Assembly (NCBI GenBank): GCA_029262095.1
Contig: JAJDAB010000017.1
Span: 1 to 16,439 of the forward strand
Source: Candidatus Hydrogenedentota bacterium
GTDB lineage: Bacteria > Hydrogenedentota > Hydrogenedentia > Hydrogenedentales > SLHB01
Reading direction: 5' to 3'
Length of the DNA: 16,439 bases
Made by a program: the position numbers and the translations under genes. Below, piece after piece: positions 6,581-14,424 of the stretch. The first letter of the stretch is position 1; each line of letters opens with the position of its first letter. The notes below the pieces were generated by a model. It saw only the letters and a program-made list of their open reading frames with translations, searched no databases and was not told the DNA's origin.

Positions 6581-8217
6581 TACATGTAGATGCCGCCGCC
6601 GAAATCCATGTCGCGCTTGATGATGACGTTGACGCAGGCGGGTTTACCGGACGCGAAGGCGCGTTCTATTGCAGGGCGGATGTCGGCTGGGTTCTCAACG
6701 AACTCGCCGTGGCCGCCCATGCCTTCGACAATTTTGTCGTAGCGCGTCGGGTTTAGGAGCGTTGATTCGGGTGTACCGTAGAGCGCGTTTTGCGGGCGCA
6801 TCATTTGGCCCCATGCCGCGTCGTTGCCGACGATGCCGACAATGGGTAGATTGAAACGGACGGCGGTATCGTACTCGAACCCGTTGAGGCCGAAGCTACC
6901 GTCACCGTAGATTATGAGGACTTTCTTCTTCGGAAATGCGGCTTGCGCGGCGATGGCGAAGGGCATACCGACGCCGAGCGTGCCGAGGGGGCCTGGGTCC
7001 ATCCAAAGGCCGTTGCGGGGAATCGGGACCACTTTCGCCGATTTCGCGACGATGTCTCCCCCATCTCCGATCACGATCATGTCGTCATCCGTAGCGACGA
7101 AGTCCGCGATTTCTTGGCAGAGGCGTTGCGCTTCGATCGGAACATTGTCCGACTTGGCTTCACCTGCCATGGCTTGTGCTTTTTGGTCCTCTTGTTCGCG
7201 CAATCCCTTGCCGTATTCGGAGAAGTCGAGTGTGATATTTTTGTCATCCATTACCCGCATCATACTCTCGAAACTACACGCGAGATTTCCGACCAGCGCA
7301 ACGTCGCTCGCGCGGTTTTGTCCGATGAGCAGGTTGTCCATTTCGAGTTGAATGATTTTGGTTTCAGCGGGAATGTCGTCGCCATAGTTCAACCGGAAAT
7401 CGAGCAGACAACCGGCAAGGACAAGCACATCGCATTCGCCGAGCGCCCCGCGCCGGGTGCGATTGAACAGATGCTTCGAACCACGAGGAATCACGCCGCG
7501 CCCCATACCGTTCGCATAGGCGGGGATATTCGTCTTTTCGAGAAACGCATTGAGTTGCGGCTGAGCATTGGACCACTTAACGCTGGTACCGGCCATCACC
7601 ACGGGCTTCTTCGCCGTCTGCAAAAGTTCCAGCGCTTCTTCCACGACATCGTCCGATGGCGCAACGCGTGGTGGCGCTGTTCTTATCGGAGGAAACTTGA
7701 CCGTCTTCTCGTCCGCGACATCAGACAAAATATCCGTAGGAATCTCGAGAAACGCTGGGCCGGGAATGCCGGATACGGCGTGACGTATCGCCAATTCGAT
7801 GTACTCGGGAATACGGTGAGTTTGATAACACGCGCCGGACCATTTGGTGATGGGTCGCATCAGGCCAACGTGATCCATCTCTTGCAACGAACCGCGACCG
7901 ATATTGTGGAACGGTCCTTGACCACCGATGCAGAGGATCGGGGAATTCGCGCGCCACGCGTTCGCGACGCCGGTGACACTATCCGTCACGCCGGGTCCAG
8001 CCGTGACCATCGCAACACCGATCTTGCCAGGATTGACACGCGCCCAAGCATCCGCCGCGTGGGTGGTTGCTTGTTCATGACGCACGTCGATAATCCGGAT
8101 ACCTTCTTTGCGGCAGCCGTCATACATCGCCATGATGTGTCCGCCGCTTAGGGTGAACACGCATTCTACGCCGGCGTTCTTCAACGCCTTCGCGACCAAT
8201 TCCCCGCCGTGTATCAT
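6580..8217 (-). CDS. Thiamine-diphosphate enzyme, 2-hydroxyacyl-CoA lyase / acetolactate synthase-like
   Basis: 545 residues with the three-domain layout of the ThDP decarboxylase superfamily. The N-terminal Pyr domain has RHEQA with the cofactor-activating Glu at residue 48 and VTAGPGVTD at about 69. The middle domain lies at about 190-330. The C-terminal PP domain has the metal/diphosphate motif GDGSFG (438-443) with its Asn about 26 residues on (GND, 464-466). The length fits acetolactate synthase large subunits and 2-hydroxyacyl-CoA or oxalyl-CoA lyases. No small regulatory subunit gene is adjacent, and the upstream same-strand gene is an acyl-CoA-type dehydrogenase, so I favour a catabolic C-C lyase, but this is inference. 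The chosen ATG has AGGAG seven bases upstream; an upstream TTG at 8253 would add 12 unlikely residues. The gene is preceded by a hairpin array and followed directly by a dispersed repeat. Confidence 0.85.
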   Translation of the reverse strand: MIHGGELVAKALKNAGVECVFTLSGGHIMAMYDGCRKEGIRIIDVRHEQATTHAADAWARVNPGKIGVAMVTAGPGVTDSVTGVANAWRANSPILCIGGQGPFHNIGRGSLQEMDHVGLMRPITKWSGACYQTHRIPEYIELAIRHAVSGIPGPAFLEIPTDILSDVADEKTVKFPPIRTAPPRVAPSDDVVEEALELLQTAKKPVVMAGTSVKWSNAQPQLNAFLEKTNIPAYANGMGRGVIPRGSKHLFNRTRRGALGECDVLVLAGCLLDFRLNYGDDIPAETKIIQLEMDNLLIGQNRASDVALVGNLACSFESMMRVMDDKNITLDFSEYGKGLREQEDQKAQAMAGEAKSDNVPIEAQRLCQEIADFVATDDDMIVIGDGGDIVAKSAKVVPIPRNGLWMDPGPLGTLGVGMPFAIAAQAAFPKKKVLIIYGDGSFGLNGFEYDTAVRFNLPIVGIVGNDAAWGQMMRPQNALYGTPESTLLNPTRYDKIVEGMGGHGEFVENPADIRPAIERAFASGKPACVNVIIKRDMDFGGGIYM

Positions 8218-8298
8218 CGATGTTCTCCTGACTGGTGCAACAGTTTCGAGCAATTAGAAAAGCGCTAAGTCTTTCACGCAAATCTCCCTCTACCCTAA

Positions 8299-8473
8299 CC
8301 CTCTCCCCGAGGAGAGGGAAGAAAGCAGTCGCACTTATGAGTGCGACAGCTTCCTGGAATATACGCTCTCTTAATCCCGTTTTTCTTTGCGAACTTTCTT
8401 TATCCGCAAAACTACTTTCGTGATTTCGCTACGCGAAAGCACTGTCGCAGTGCCGAACTTGCTTCGCAAGTTC
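8299..8473. repeat. Array of abutting perfect hairpins in an intergenic gap
   Basis: Six stem-loops are packed into 175 bases: CCCTCTCC/GGAGAGGG (8299-8318, loop CCGA); GTCGCACT/AGTGCGAC (8328-8347, loop TATG, extended by AAGC/GCTT after one mismatch); TTTGCG/CGCAAA (8386-8410); TTTCGC/GCGAAA (8424-8438, loop TAC); GCACTG/CAGTGC (8439-8453, loop TCG); GAACTTGC/GCAAGTTC (8455-8473, loop TTC). The last three follow one another with one base or less between. They lie in the leader between the dehydrogenase stop and the start of the ThDP enzyme, so on the minus-strand transcript they could act as terminator, attenuator or processing signals. The words TGCGACAG and GCACT recur between hairpins. 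Confidence 0.6.
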
Positions 8474-8487
8474 TTGAGTAAGTATGG

Positions 8488-9255
8488 CTATTTTGGTGTC
8501 ATTCGGATTGCGCCGTCAAGACGAATCGTTTCGCCATTGAGCATGTTGTTCTCGACGATTTGTTTCGCGAGCGACGCGTATTCTTCGGGATGTCCGAGGC
8601 GTTTCGGATACGGCACACTTGCGCCGAGTGCTGCTTTCACATCGTCAGGCAATGCTGCGAGCAGGGGTGTATTGAACAAGCCCGGCGCGATGGTTACGCA
8701 TCGAATCGCGAGACCGGCTAAGTCGCGCGCGATGGGGAGCGTCATGCCTACGATGCCGCCCTTCGACGCCGAATAAGCCGCTTGACCGATTTGACCATCG
8801 AATGCGGCAACGGATGCCGTGTTGATTAGCACGCCCCGATCACCGTCTTCACCCGGTTCGTTCGTCGCCATAGCGTTCGCCGCGAGTCGAATTACATTGA
8901 ACGTTCCGATTAGATTGATTTCGAGAATGCGGGAAAACGCGTCAATGTCGTGCGGTCCCGATTTGGTGACCGTCCGCATTGCCGCGCCTGTTCCCGCGCA
9001 ACTGATGCCGCCGTGAATTCCGCCGAATTTTGATTGTGCTGTTTCAACGGCTACTTGTACGGCCTCGGCTTTCGTTACGTCGCATTCGACAAATGTGGCA
9101 CTATCACCAATCTCCTCAACCAACGCACCGCCAGCTTCGGCATTTAGGTCCGCGATGACGACTTTGCCGCCATCCGATGCCAACAACCGCGCGGTGGCCG
9201 CACCCAATCCGGATGCCCCGCCGGAAATCAGAAAAACATGATCTTTGACTTGCAT
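8488..9255 (-). CDS. Short-chain dehydrogenase, 3-hydroxyacyl-CoA dehydrogenase type 2 (HSD17B10-like)
   Basis: 255 residues, classical SDR length. The nucleotide site is SGGASGLG at 11-18, with Asp36 (IADL) and Asp59 (CDV) favouring NAD. The NAG motif is present as CAG (86-88). The catalytic set is Asn114, Ser148, Tyr161 and Lys165 (YSASK). The C-terminal block PGLFNTPLLAALP...VPYPKRLGHPEEYASL is typical of the type 2 3-hydroxyacyl-CoA dehydrogenases acting on short or 2-methyl-branched 3-hydroxyacyl-CoA. I infer a role in beta-oxidation or branched-chain acid breakdown, possibly together with the ThDP enzyme downstream. The ATG at 9255 is chosen because AGGAG lies seven bases upstream; the TTG at 9291 lacks such support. 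A promoter candidate is at 9314-9343. Confidence 0.9.
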   Translation of the reverse strand: MQVKDHVFLISGGASGLGAATARLLASDGGKVVIADLNAEAGGALVEEIGDSATFVECDVTKAEAVQVAVETAQSKFGGIHGGISCAGTGAAMRTVTKSGPHDIDAFSRILEINLIGTFNVIRLAANAMATNEPGEDGDRGVLINTASVAAFDGQIGQAAYSASKGGIVGMTLPIARDLAGLAIRCVTIAPGLFNTPLLAALPDDVKAALGASVPYPKRLGHPEEYASLAKQIVENNMLNGETIRLDGAIRMTPK

Positions 9256-9313
9256 GAACTCACTCCTGGTCCGTATATCGGCGCTGCCCAACCCCGCCGA
9301 TGGAAAACGCGAA

Positions 9314-9343
9314 AGTATACGTTATGCGCGAAAAGGATGCGAA
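9314..9343 (-). promoter_or_regulatory. Candidate sigma-70-type promoter for the dehydrogenase gene
   Basis: On the minus strand a TTCGCA (-35, 9338-9343) is followed after 18 bases by TATACT (-10, 9314-9319). It lies about 60 bases upstream of the chosen ATG at 9255. The match is four of six at -35 and five of six at -10. The call rests only on sequence, and promoter consensus in this lineage is not known. Confidence 0.45.
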
Positions 9344-9474
9344 CCCCTGTAGGACTGGAACGCCGATATCCTCGACTTGACCTTAAACCCTGGTTAAAGC
9401 ATTAGGATGACGTCTCGAAAGAGGCGGCATTATCTTGCCAACGCCTTTGATGCTTGAAAGGAGGGCAAAAAACA

Positions 9475-11445
9475 GTGGCGCGATTAGGACTACGGCGCTG
9501 TCTTGGGATTTTGGCAGTTGGCTTGGTGTGCGTCTCGATATCGATCGCGATCAAGTCGAATTCAGGTGCGGAAATCCTCACGTCGAATGCGTCTCGAGCC
9601 TACCTGTTGAGCGAGGCAGAGCGATCCGACGCACGACACGATTTTGAACGGGAACTAGATCTCCTATCGCTTGGACTGGATGCCAACGGTTCAATTCAAG
9701 AGTTGGTCGAGATTCAGCGAAGGCAGGCGCGACTCCATTGGAAAGTTTATGAAGACTATTCAAAAGCCCGCGAAATTCTGGATACTGTGTGGGCGCACGA
9801 AATCGGACGAGCCGACACCGCGTTAGAGTTGGCGCGGCTTGAGTTCGCCGCTGGACGGTTCAACGCCTCGCGCGACGCAGCCGAACGTGCCATGAGTGCA
9901 GCGATCTCGCGAAGGGAGCGATATGACGCGACGATAGCAATCTCAAAACCGACGATCGAGAACGCTACGCAGCTATGTCTTGACGGGAAAGCGTTCGACG
10001 TTCCGGCGGTCGTGCTTGCTTCGCGCACACTAAACTCGCTGTTGGAATCGGAAGGGGTCGAGCCGAACGTAGCGCGAATGCTGATTCAGGCCGCACTGTT
10101 GATCGGTGACGGACCCGCCGCTCTATCGGGGTGGCGAGCGCACTACTTCATCTCGAACGATGCAAGACCCTTCCTCGCGATTCAAGATGGCGCACAAGTT
10201 TTAGAAAGAACGATGACGAATTGGGTTGATCAAGGTCACGACGAGGCTGTTCGACGCTCGATCACCATTGCGCTCGCGGATACCCGGCTTTTTCGGGAGG
10301 CTGCTATTGTTGTCTATGCGGCGCCGCCGAAGATTCGAGCGGCGCTGCAAGAGGACCAGGACATACGTGCAATTCTAGCTTACGAATCATTCGTTGACTC
10401 GGTAGGCCGGTCGATACACCAACGATACCTGCTAGACGCACGCGGGGAATTGTCCGGCGCGTCATTCTGGGAACCCTTCGAGGCGGCAATTGGAAAACTT
10501 TGGGACCAACTCGAAACTACATCGCGGACTGTTCCGCAGTACACCCGCAATACCTCGGCTTATTCCACCGATATCGAGCGGGAACTGGGTCCCCGCTTCG
10601 GAAGCGTTGTTCGATTTGTCGAAATTGACGGGCACCGCGGATTGCAAATGGGGCATATCGTAAAAGACGATCTGCGAAAGGTCGAACAATACGGGCATCG
10701 CGCTGAAGTTCGATTTGTCGTACTGGATTCAATGGTTTCAAACGGATTCGCGAGTTGGGCTTGGAACTCGGGGGCTCAACACGGCGGCTGGACGGATTCC
10801 GATCGGATCGTGCAAGTTCGGCCTCCTTACGCATCCAAACCCTTTCGAGTGTGGCGGCAACTCACCTGGGAGGACGAGCGCACGCGACGATCCCAGGAAA
10901 CCGAGAAGGAATCGTTGGCGGATCGGGACCGAGCGAAAGCGAATCCGGCGGGCTATCTCCCGGGACTTTCCATGCGCCTGCACGATCAGGGCGCACATGC
11001 AATTCTTGATCGGCTGCAGAGCCTAGGTTTAGAAAACGTGGACTTACAATTGGCTTTCGTAAGTGAGTACGGACGAGCGATAGAAGAAAGTTCGATCTTT
11101 GCCCATGAGGGCCGCCATTTCATCGACCGCAAAAACCGCCTCTTTCCCGCAAGGGCATGGCGAAAAGAATTCAATGCGAAACTTTCTGAAGTGGCGTTTG
11201 CGCCAGAACCACGACTCGCGTTGGGCGCGATATTTGCATCCAATATAGGAGATCGCGGCGCACACGGCCGCGCCAACGAGAGCATCATGAAAGATATTGT
11301 GGCTTGGATGAAGAAGCACCGGAACGAAATCGCAGCGCTCGATACAGCTCAACCGATTCTGACTCAATTCGACAAATTGACTGATGAACAGATTCGCGCC
11401 GTGTTTCGTTCCATGGACTCGCTCGCCAAGAATACTCGGCGTTGA
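9475..11445 (+). CDS. Secreted or membrane-anchored HEGRH (HExxH) putative metalloprotease, unrecognised family
   Basis: 656 residues from a GTG start with AAGGAGG about ten bases upstream; the TTG at 9454 lies before this ribosome site and is less likely. Residues 8-26 (RCLGILAVGLVCVSISIAI) form a signal peptide or anchor after basic residues. Residues 50-300 are helical and Ala/Leu-rich, like a TPR-type solenoid (REILDTVWAHEIGRADTALELARLEFAAGRF). Residue 544 begins FA-HEGRH-FID, an HExxH zinc-binding signature (codons 11104-11118), and EFNAKLSE follows, whose Glu about 23 residues after the motif could be the third ligand as in gluzincins. I know no family with this overall make-up, so protease activity is inferred from the motif alone. 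The gene stands alone, divergent from the dehydrogenase and convergent with the hydrolases. Confidence 0.75.
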   Translation: MARLGLRRCLGILAVGLVCVSISIAIKSNSGAEILTSNASRAYLLSEAERSDARHDFERELDLLSLGLDANGSIQELVEIQRRQARLHWKVYEDYSKAREILDTVWAHEIGRADTALELARLEFAAGRFNASRDAAERAMSAAISRRERYDATIAISKPTIENATQLCLDGKAFDVPAVVLASRTLNSLLESEGVEPNVARMLIQAALLIGDGPAALSGWRAHYFISNDARPFLAIQDGAQVLERTMTNWVDQGHDEAVRRSITIALADTRLFREAAIVVYAAPPKIRAALQEDQDIRAILAYESFVDSVGRSIHQRYLLDARGELSGASFWEPFEAAIGKLWDQLETTSRTVPQYTRNTSAYSTDIERELGPRFGSVVRFVEIDGHRGLQMGHIVKDDLRKVEQYGHRAEVRFVVLDSMVSNGFASWAWNSGAQHGGWTDSDRIVQVRPPYASKPFRVWRQLTWEDERTRRSQETEKESLADRDRAKANPAGYLPGLSMRLHDQGAHAILDRLQSLGLENVDLQLAFVSEYGRAIEESSIFAHEGRHFIDRKNRLFPARAWRKEFNAKLSEVAFAPEPRLALGAIFASNIGDRGAHGRANESIMKDIVAWMKKHRNEIAALDTAQPILTQFDKLTDEQIRAVFRSMDSLAKNTRR

Positions 11446-11500
11446 CCGAACTTGGTCCTCACCAGAAATTCGCAGTGGTGATGGATTTTCCCTTAACGCG

Positions 11501-12367
11501 TCAGTTAGCCCCACCGGCGGCCAGAAAATCCTCAACCCCCTTCAAGAATTCGGGGCTGCTGGGCGCGCTAATGTGATCAGCGCCGTCAATGACGATATAG
11601 GTGTCATCGGTCTGAATCGTCATCCAGGCGTCGGAGGTCTCTTTGAGCGGATCTTTGCTGCCGATAATGAGTTGGGTCGGAACGTCGGCCTTTTCGAGGT
11701 CCGCTTCGGAGACCGCGTGCCCCTTCATGCCGCGCGCCACGCTGGCTAACGCCTTTGGATCGTTTATCCGCATGATCATGTCGTTAAACATTTTGATTTG
11801 TTCTTCCGGGATGGGATCCTCTTCCGGCGACAATGCGGCGAAGAGCGGCGCGAGGCTGCCATCGTTTTCTATGGAGTCGGCGAGCATATCGAGCATGCCT
11901 TCGCGTTCGGGATCGCGCTGCGCCCAACCGGCGCCGCCAATCGTGGCGGACAACATGCGTTCCGGATACATCGTGACCATTTTCGCGGTAATGAACCCGC
12001 CCATCGAATAACCAGCAACGTGTGCTTTTTCGATGCCGAGGTGATCAAGCAAGCGAATTGAATCGTTGATCATCTCTTCGCCGTAGTGTTCAGCGCCGTG
12101 CGGTTTATCGCTCTTTCCGTGGCCACGGTTATCCAGAGCGATGACTTTGTACTTTTTCGATAACGGCGGAATGATTGTTCCAAAATTCATTTCGGCGCTG
12201 GCAGTGTAGCCGTGAATCAGCAGGACGGGCACACCTTCACCTTTTACGATATAGCGAATCTTAACTCCATTTGAATCAAAGAAATGCTCGTCCGGTGCAT
12301 CGGCGTGGACAAGAGCCGAAAAACCTACCAGTAAGGCAAGTGTCGCGAATACGCGAATCATTCTCAT
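11501..12367 (-). CDS. Secreted alpha/beta hydrolase, paralog A
   Basis: 288 residues. The N-terminus MRMIRVFATLALLVGFSALVHADA is a signal peptide, probably cleaved after HADA or HA. The alpha/beta-hydrolase fold is clear: HGY oxyanion strand (52-54), DNRGHGKSD (79-87), nucleophile elbow GYSMGG with Ser121, acid Asp239 (GSKDP) and His265 (DGADH). All three catalytic residues are present. The ester, lactone or other substrate cannot be read from sequence. The ATG at 12367 has GGGAG eight bases upstream, and a GTG at 12418 is less likely. It is a tandem paralog of the gene just upstream, very similar up to the nucleophile region and more diverged in the cap and C-terminus. A 69-base gap with a TATACT -10 box suggests it may have its own promoter. 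Confidence 0.9.
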   Translation of the reverse strand: MRMIRVFATLALLVGFSALVHADAPDEHFFDSNGVKIRYIVKGEGVPVLLIHGYTASAEMNFGTIIPPLSKKYKVIALDNRGHGKSDKPHGAEHYGEEMINDSIRLLDHLGIEKAHVAGYSMGGFITAKMVTMYPERMLSATIGGAGWAQRDPEREGMLDMLADSIENDGSLAPLFAALSPEEDPIPEEQIKMFNDMIMRINDPKALASVARGMKGHAVSEADLEKADVPTQLIIGSKDPLKETSDAWMTIQTDDTYIVIDGADHISAPSSPEFLKGVEDFLAAGGAN

Positions 12368-12406
12368 GTTTGTAACTCCCTCTTTTCTGAGTGTGGGCTG
12401 GCGCAA

Positions 12407-12412
12407 AGTATA
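12407..12412 (-). promoter_or_regulatory. Candidate -10 box for hydrolase paralog A
   Basis: TATACT on the minus strand, 40 bases upstream of the ATG at 12367. No good -35 is seen; TTCGAT at 18 bases is a poor match. The -10 and the bases after it (TATACTTTGCGC) resemble the box upstream of the dehydrogenase gene (TATACTTTCGCG). Confidence 0.3.
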
Positions 12413-12436
12413 GGACACGACCGCAATCGAATCGAA

Positions 12437-13333
12437 TCAGTGCTCTCTGGCGTCGTAACCGTCGATTTTCTCAACAAACCCTTCGATCGTCTGCGCGAAT
12501 TCCGCACGCATGATCGTGCTCATGTGATTGGCACCGTCAATAATCGTCAGCGAGTGGTCCGGACGGATCGCGCCCCATGCCTCGGCAGCCTTCGCAATTG
12601 GATCTTCAGATCCAACAATGAGCTGGGTGGGTACTTTGATTGCCAGAATGTCTTCTTTCGTTTCGGTGTGTTGCTTCATGCCGCGAGCAACACTGGCCAA
12701 GGCATCGGGGTGGTTGCTGAACATAATGAAGCGATTCGCGAGCCGCATCCGCATGCCGTGTTCGTTCTCTTTGTCGAGATCCAACTTTTTGAATAACGGC
12801 GCGACGCTGCGATCGCGATCTATCGCATTAGCGAGTTCGTTGAGGGTCTCCTCGCGAATAGATTTTTCCTTCGCCCAACCGGCTCCGGCAATGGTCGCGG
12901 ATATCATGCGGTCGGGATACATCGTCAGCATCTTCGCCGTGATGTACCCGCCCATCGAGTAACCGACGATGTGGGCTTTTTTGATTCCGAGGTAGTCGAG
13001 CAAGCGAATCGAGTCAAGAATCATTTCGTCGCCGTAGTGTTCTTCCCCGACTGGTTTGCCGCTTCCGCCGTGACCGCGGTTATCGAGCGCAATGACGCGG
13101 TGATTGCGCGACAATCGCGGGATTACCCGCGCCCAATTGGTTAACGCGCTGGCGGCGAAACCGTGAATGAGTAGTACCGGTGTACCCTCGCCGACTTCGA
13201 GGTATTTGATCTCGACGCCGTCTGAATCAAAGGATTTTTTGCCGGGGAGGTCGGCATACGCTGGCAGGAGCAGCGCGATGCAACAGACGAGTACCGATAG
13301 GATTAGTCTTGATGTGTAGTTCGGTCTGAACAT
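12437..13333 (-). CDS. Secreted alpha/beta hydrolase, paralog B
   Basis: 298 residues from the ATG at 13333, which yields a normal signal peptide (MFRPNYTSRLILSVLVCCIA then LLLPAYA-D). An in-frame ATG at 13402 would add 23 residues; neither start has a strong ribosome site, so the start is uncertain. Catalytic residues are Ser126 (GYSMGG), Asp244 (GSEDP) and His270 (DGANH), with the HGF oxyanion strand at 57-59 and DNRGHGGSGKP at 84-94. It is a tandem paralog of the downstream hydrolase; shared blocks include VIALDNRGHG, DSIRLLD.LGI.KAH and ALASVARGMK. Between residues 155 and 205 the two differ more, which is where a substrate-selecting cap would lie. I infer duplication followed by specialisation. 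Confidence 0.9.
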   Translation of the reverse strand: MFRPNYTSRLILSVLVCCIALLLPAYADLPGKKSFDSDGVEIKYLEVGEGTPVLLIHGFAASALTNWARVIPRLSRNHRVIALDNRGHGGSGKPVGEEHYGDEMILDSIRLLDYLGIKKAHIVGYSMGGYITAKMLTMYPDRMISATIAGAGWAKEKSIREETLNELANAIDRDRSVAPLFKKLDLDKENEHGMRMRLANRFIMFSNHPDALASVARGMKQHTETKEDILAIKVPTQLIVGSEDPIAKAAEAWGAIRPDHSLTIIDGANHMSTIMRAEFAQTIEGFVEKIDGYDAREH

Positions 13334-13551
13334 TTTTCGAGAGTGCCGACTGTTCGATTCTTTCAGAAACTTCGTCGCTGGATACGATGATAGGTTTTCC
13401 ATGGCGTGCGTCTTTGTGGATCATTCGGCGGCTTGGCGAACTCGGGGAGTTACCGTCGAAACTAGAACAACACCGCTATTATGTCGACGAAATCACCCCG
13501 CGATACTATCTTAACGATCTCAGGCAACATAGGGTTTCGCTCGCTTCATTG

Positions 13552-14424
13552 TCATGGCGATTCCCCATTCCGCTTTGCCAGAAACTCCTGGCGCGAATCG
13601 AGCAATAGTTGCCTAGCCGAGCTTAGTGGAATGTTCTCTACCCCTGCGAGTTGCCCCGCGAGTTCGTCAATTCTCGATTCATCGACTATCGCGTTGAGTC
13701 TAATGAGACGCGACCGCCACGCAACTGTCGCGTCCGACCATTTTGAACGAGCCGCATCAAGCAACTTTAGTGCTTGACTATCGCTTCCTGTAAGCAAGTA
13801 ATATTCGGCTAATGTAATTTGACTTGCGACGCTTGCCTTGTCGACCAGATGCAGGTTTTTTTCCAGGAAAATGGCGGCGTCTTCGACTTGGTCAAGGATC
13901 AGCAGTAAGCGAAATCGCTCAAGAACTAGCTCGTCAACGTCCTGCTTGCTTGGCTTAATCAGGTCATCAATACGGTCGGCTCGGTACTGGAGCAAAGTCT
14001 TAGACTGCGGATGCAGCGAACGTCTGGATTCGAAGGCCCGAATTTCCGCCGATGCTAACAATTTCAGTATTTCATCGGCTTCCGTGCGCTGCTCGTTCAG
14101 TTTTTCGACACTTTCGCGAAGTCCGTCTGCCTTGTACTTCTGTAAGGAGCTGTCAACAGTCTGAACACCGGTGGCGACTAGCATTCCGATAAAAGCTGTT
14201 ATTCCTATTGAGGAGATCCCGCGTTCGTACCAGGGTACGCCTTGTCGCTCTGACTCGGCGAGTGCGGAAATCACTTCAATCTTTTCTGATGATGTAGTCG
14301 CGGTTGGAATTAAATTGGTGAACATAGTGCGCAATTTCTGTTCTTGCGCACGCCGAAAATGCATGCGGATCAACAAAATTGTCGCGACAGCAGCATATGT
14401 ACCCAAGAAAATGTTCGCGATCAT
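13552..14424 (-). CDS. Two-pass membrane protein with coiled coil and TPR-like region, function unknown
   Basis: 290 residues, no recognised family. Hydrophobic segments lie at 3-20 (ANIFLGTYAAVATILLIR) and 69-89 (GISSIGITAFIGMLVATGV). A likely coiled coil spans about 91-125 (SSLQKYKADGLRESVEKLNE), followed by helix pairs at about 160-270 that resemble TPR-like repeats (ASQITLAEYYLLTGSDSQAL, then LLDAARSKWSD). The start codon overlaps the stop of the upstream gene by one base (TGATG, 14422-14426), so the two are translated together and probably act together. There is no enzyme motif; a scaffold or adaptor at the inner membrane is the most cautious reading. Confidence 0.75.
   Translation of the reverse strand: MIANIFLGTYAAVATILLIRMHFRRAQEQKLRTMFTNLIPTATTSSEKIEVISALAESERQGVPWYERGISSIGITAFIGMLVATGVQTVDSSLQKYKADGLRESVEKLNEQRTEADEILKLLASAEIRAFESRRSLHPQSKTLLQYRADRIDDLIKPSKQDVDELVLERFRLLLILDQVEDAAIFLEKNLHLVDKASVASQITLAEYYLLTGSDSQALKLLDAARSKWSDATVAWRSRLIRLNAIVDESRIDELAGQLAGVENIPLSSARQLLLDSRQEFLAKRNGESP

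Noticed and set aside
6943..8151. 402-codon open frame on the plus strand
   Set aside because: It is antisense to the ThDP enzyme, whose motifs are complete on the minus strand. The translated plus-strand product has no domain and is rich in Arg, His and Asp, as expected from a shadow frame in GC-rich coding DNA.
8291..8306. Telomere-like CCCTAACCC string
   Set aside because: It is a single unit forming the arm of a bacterial hairpin, without tandem copies.
8299..8473. CRISPR array
   Set aside because: The hairpins differ in sequence, there is no constant repeat with regular spacers, and no cas gene is near.
13424..13440. Further copy of the CCAAG repeat (CGGCTTGGCG)
   Set aside because: Only one CCAAG word is present and no flanking similarity to the repeat family is seen.
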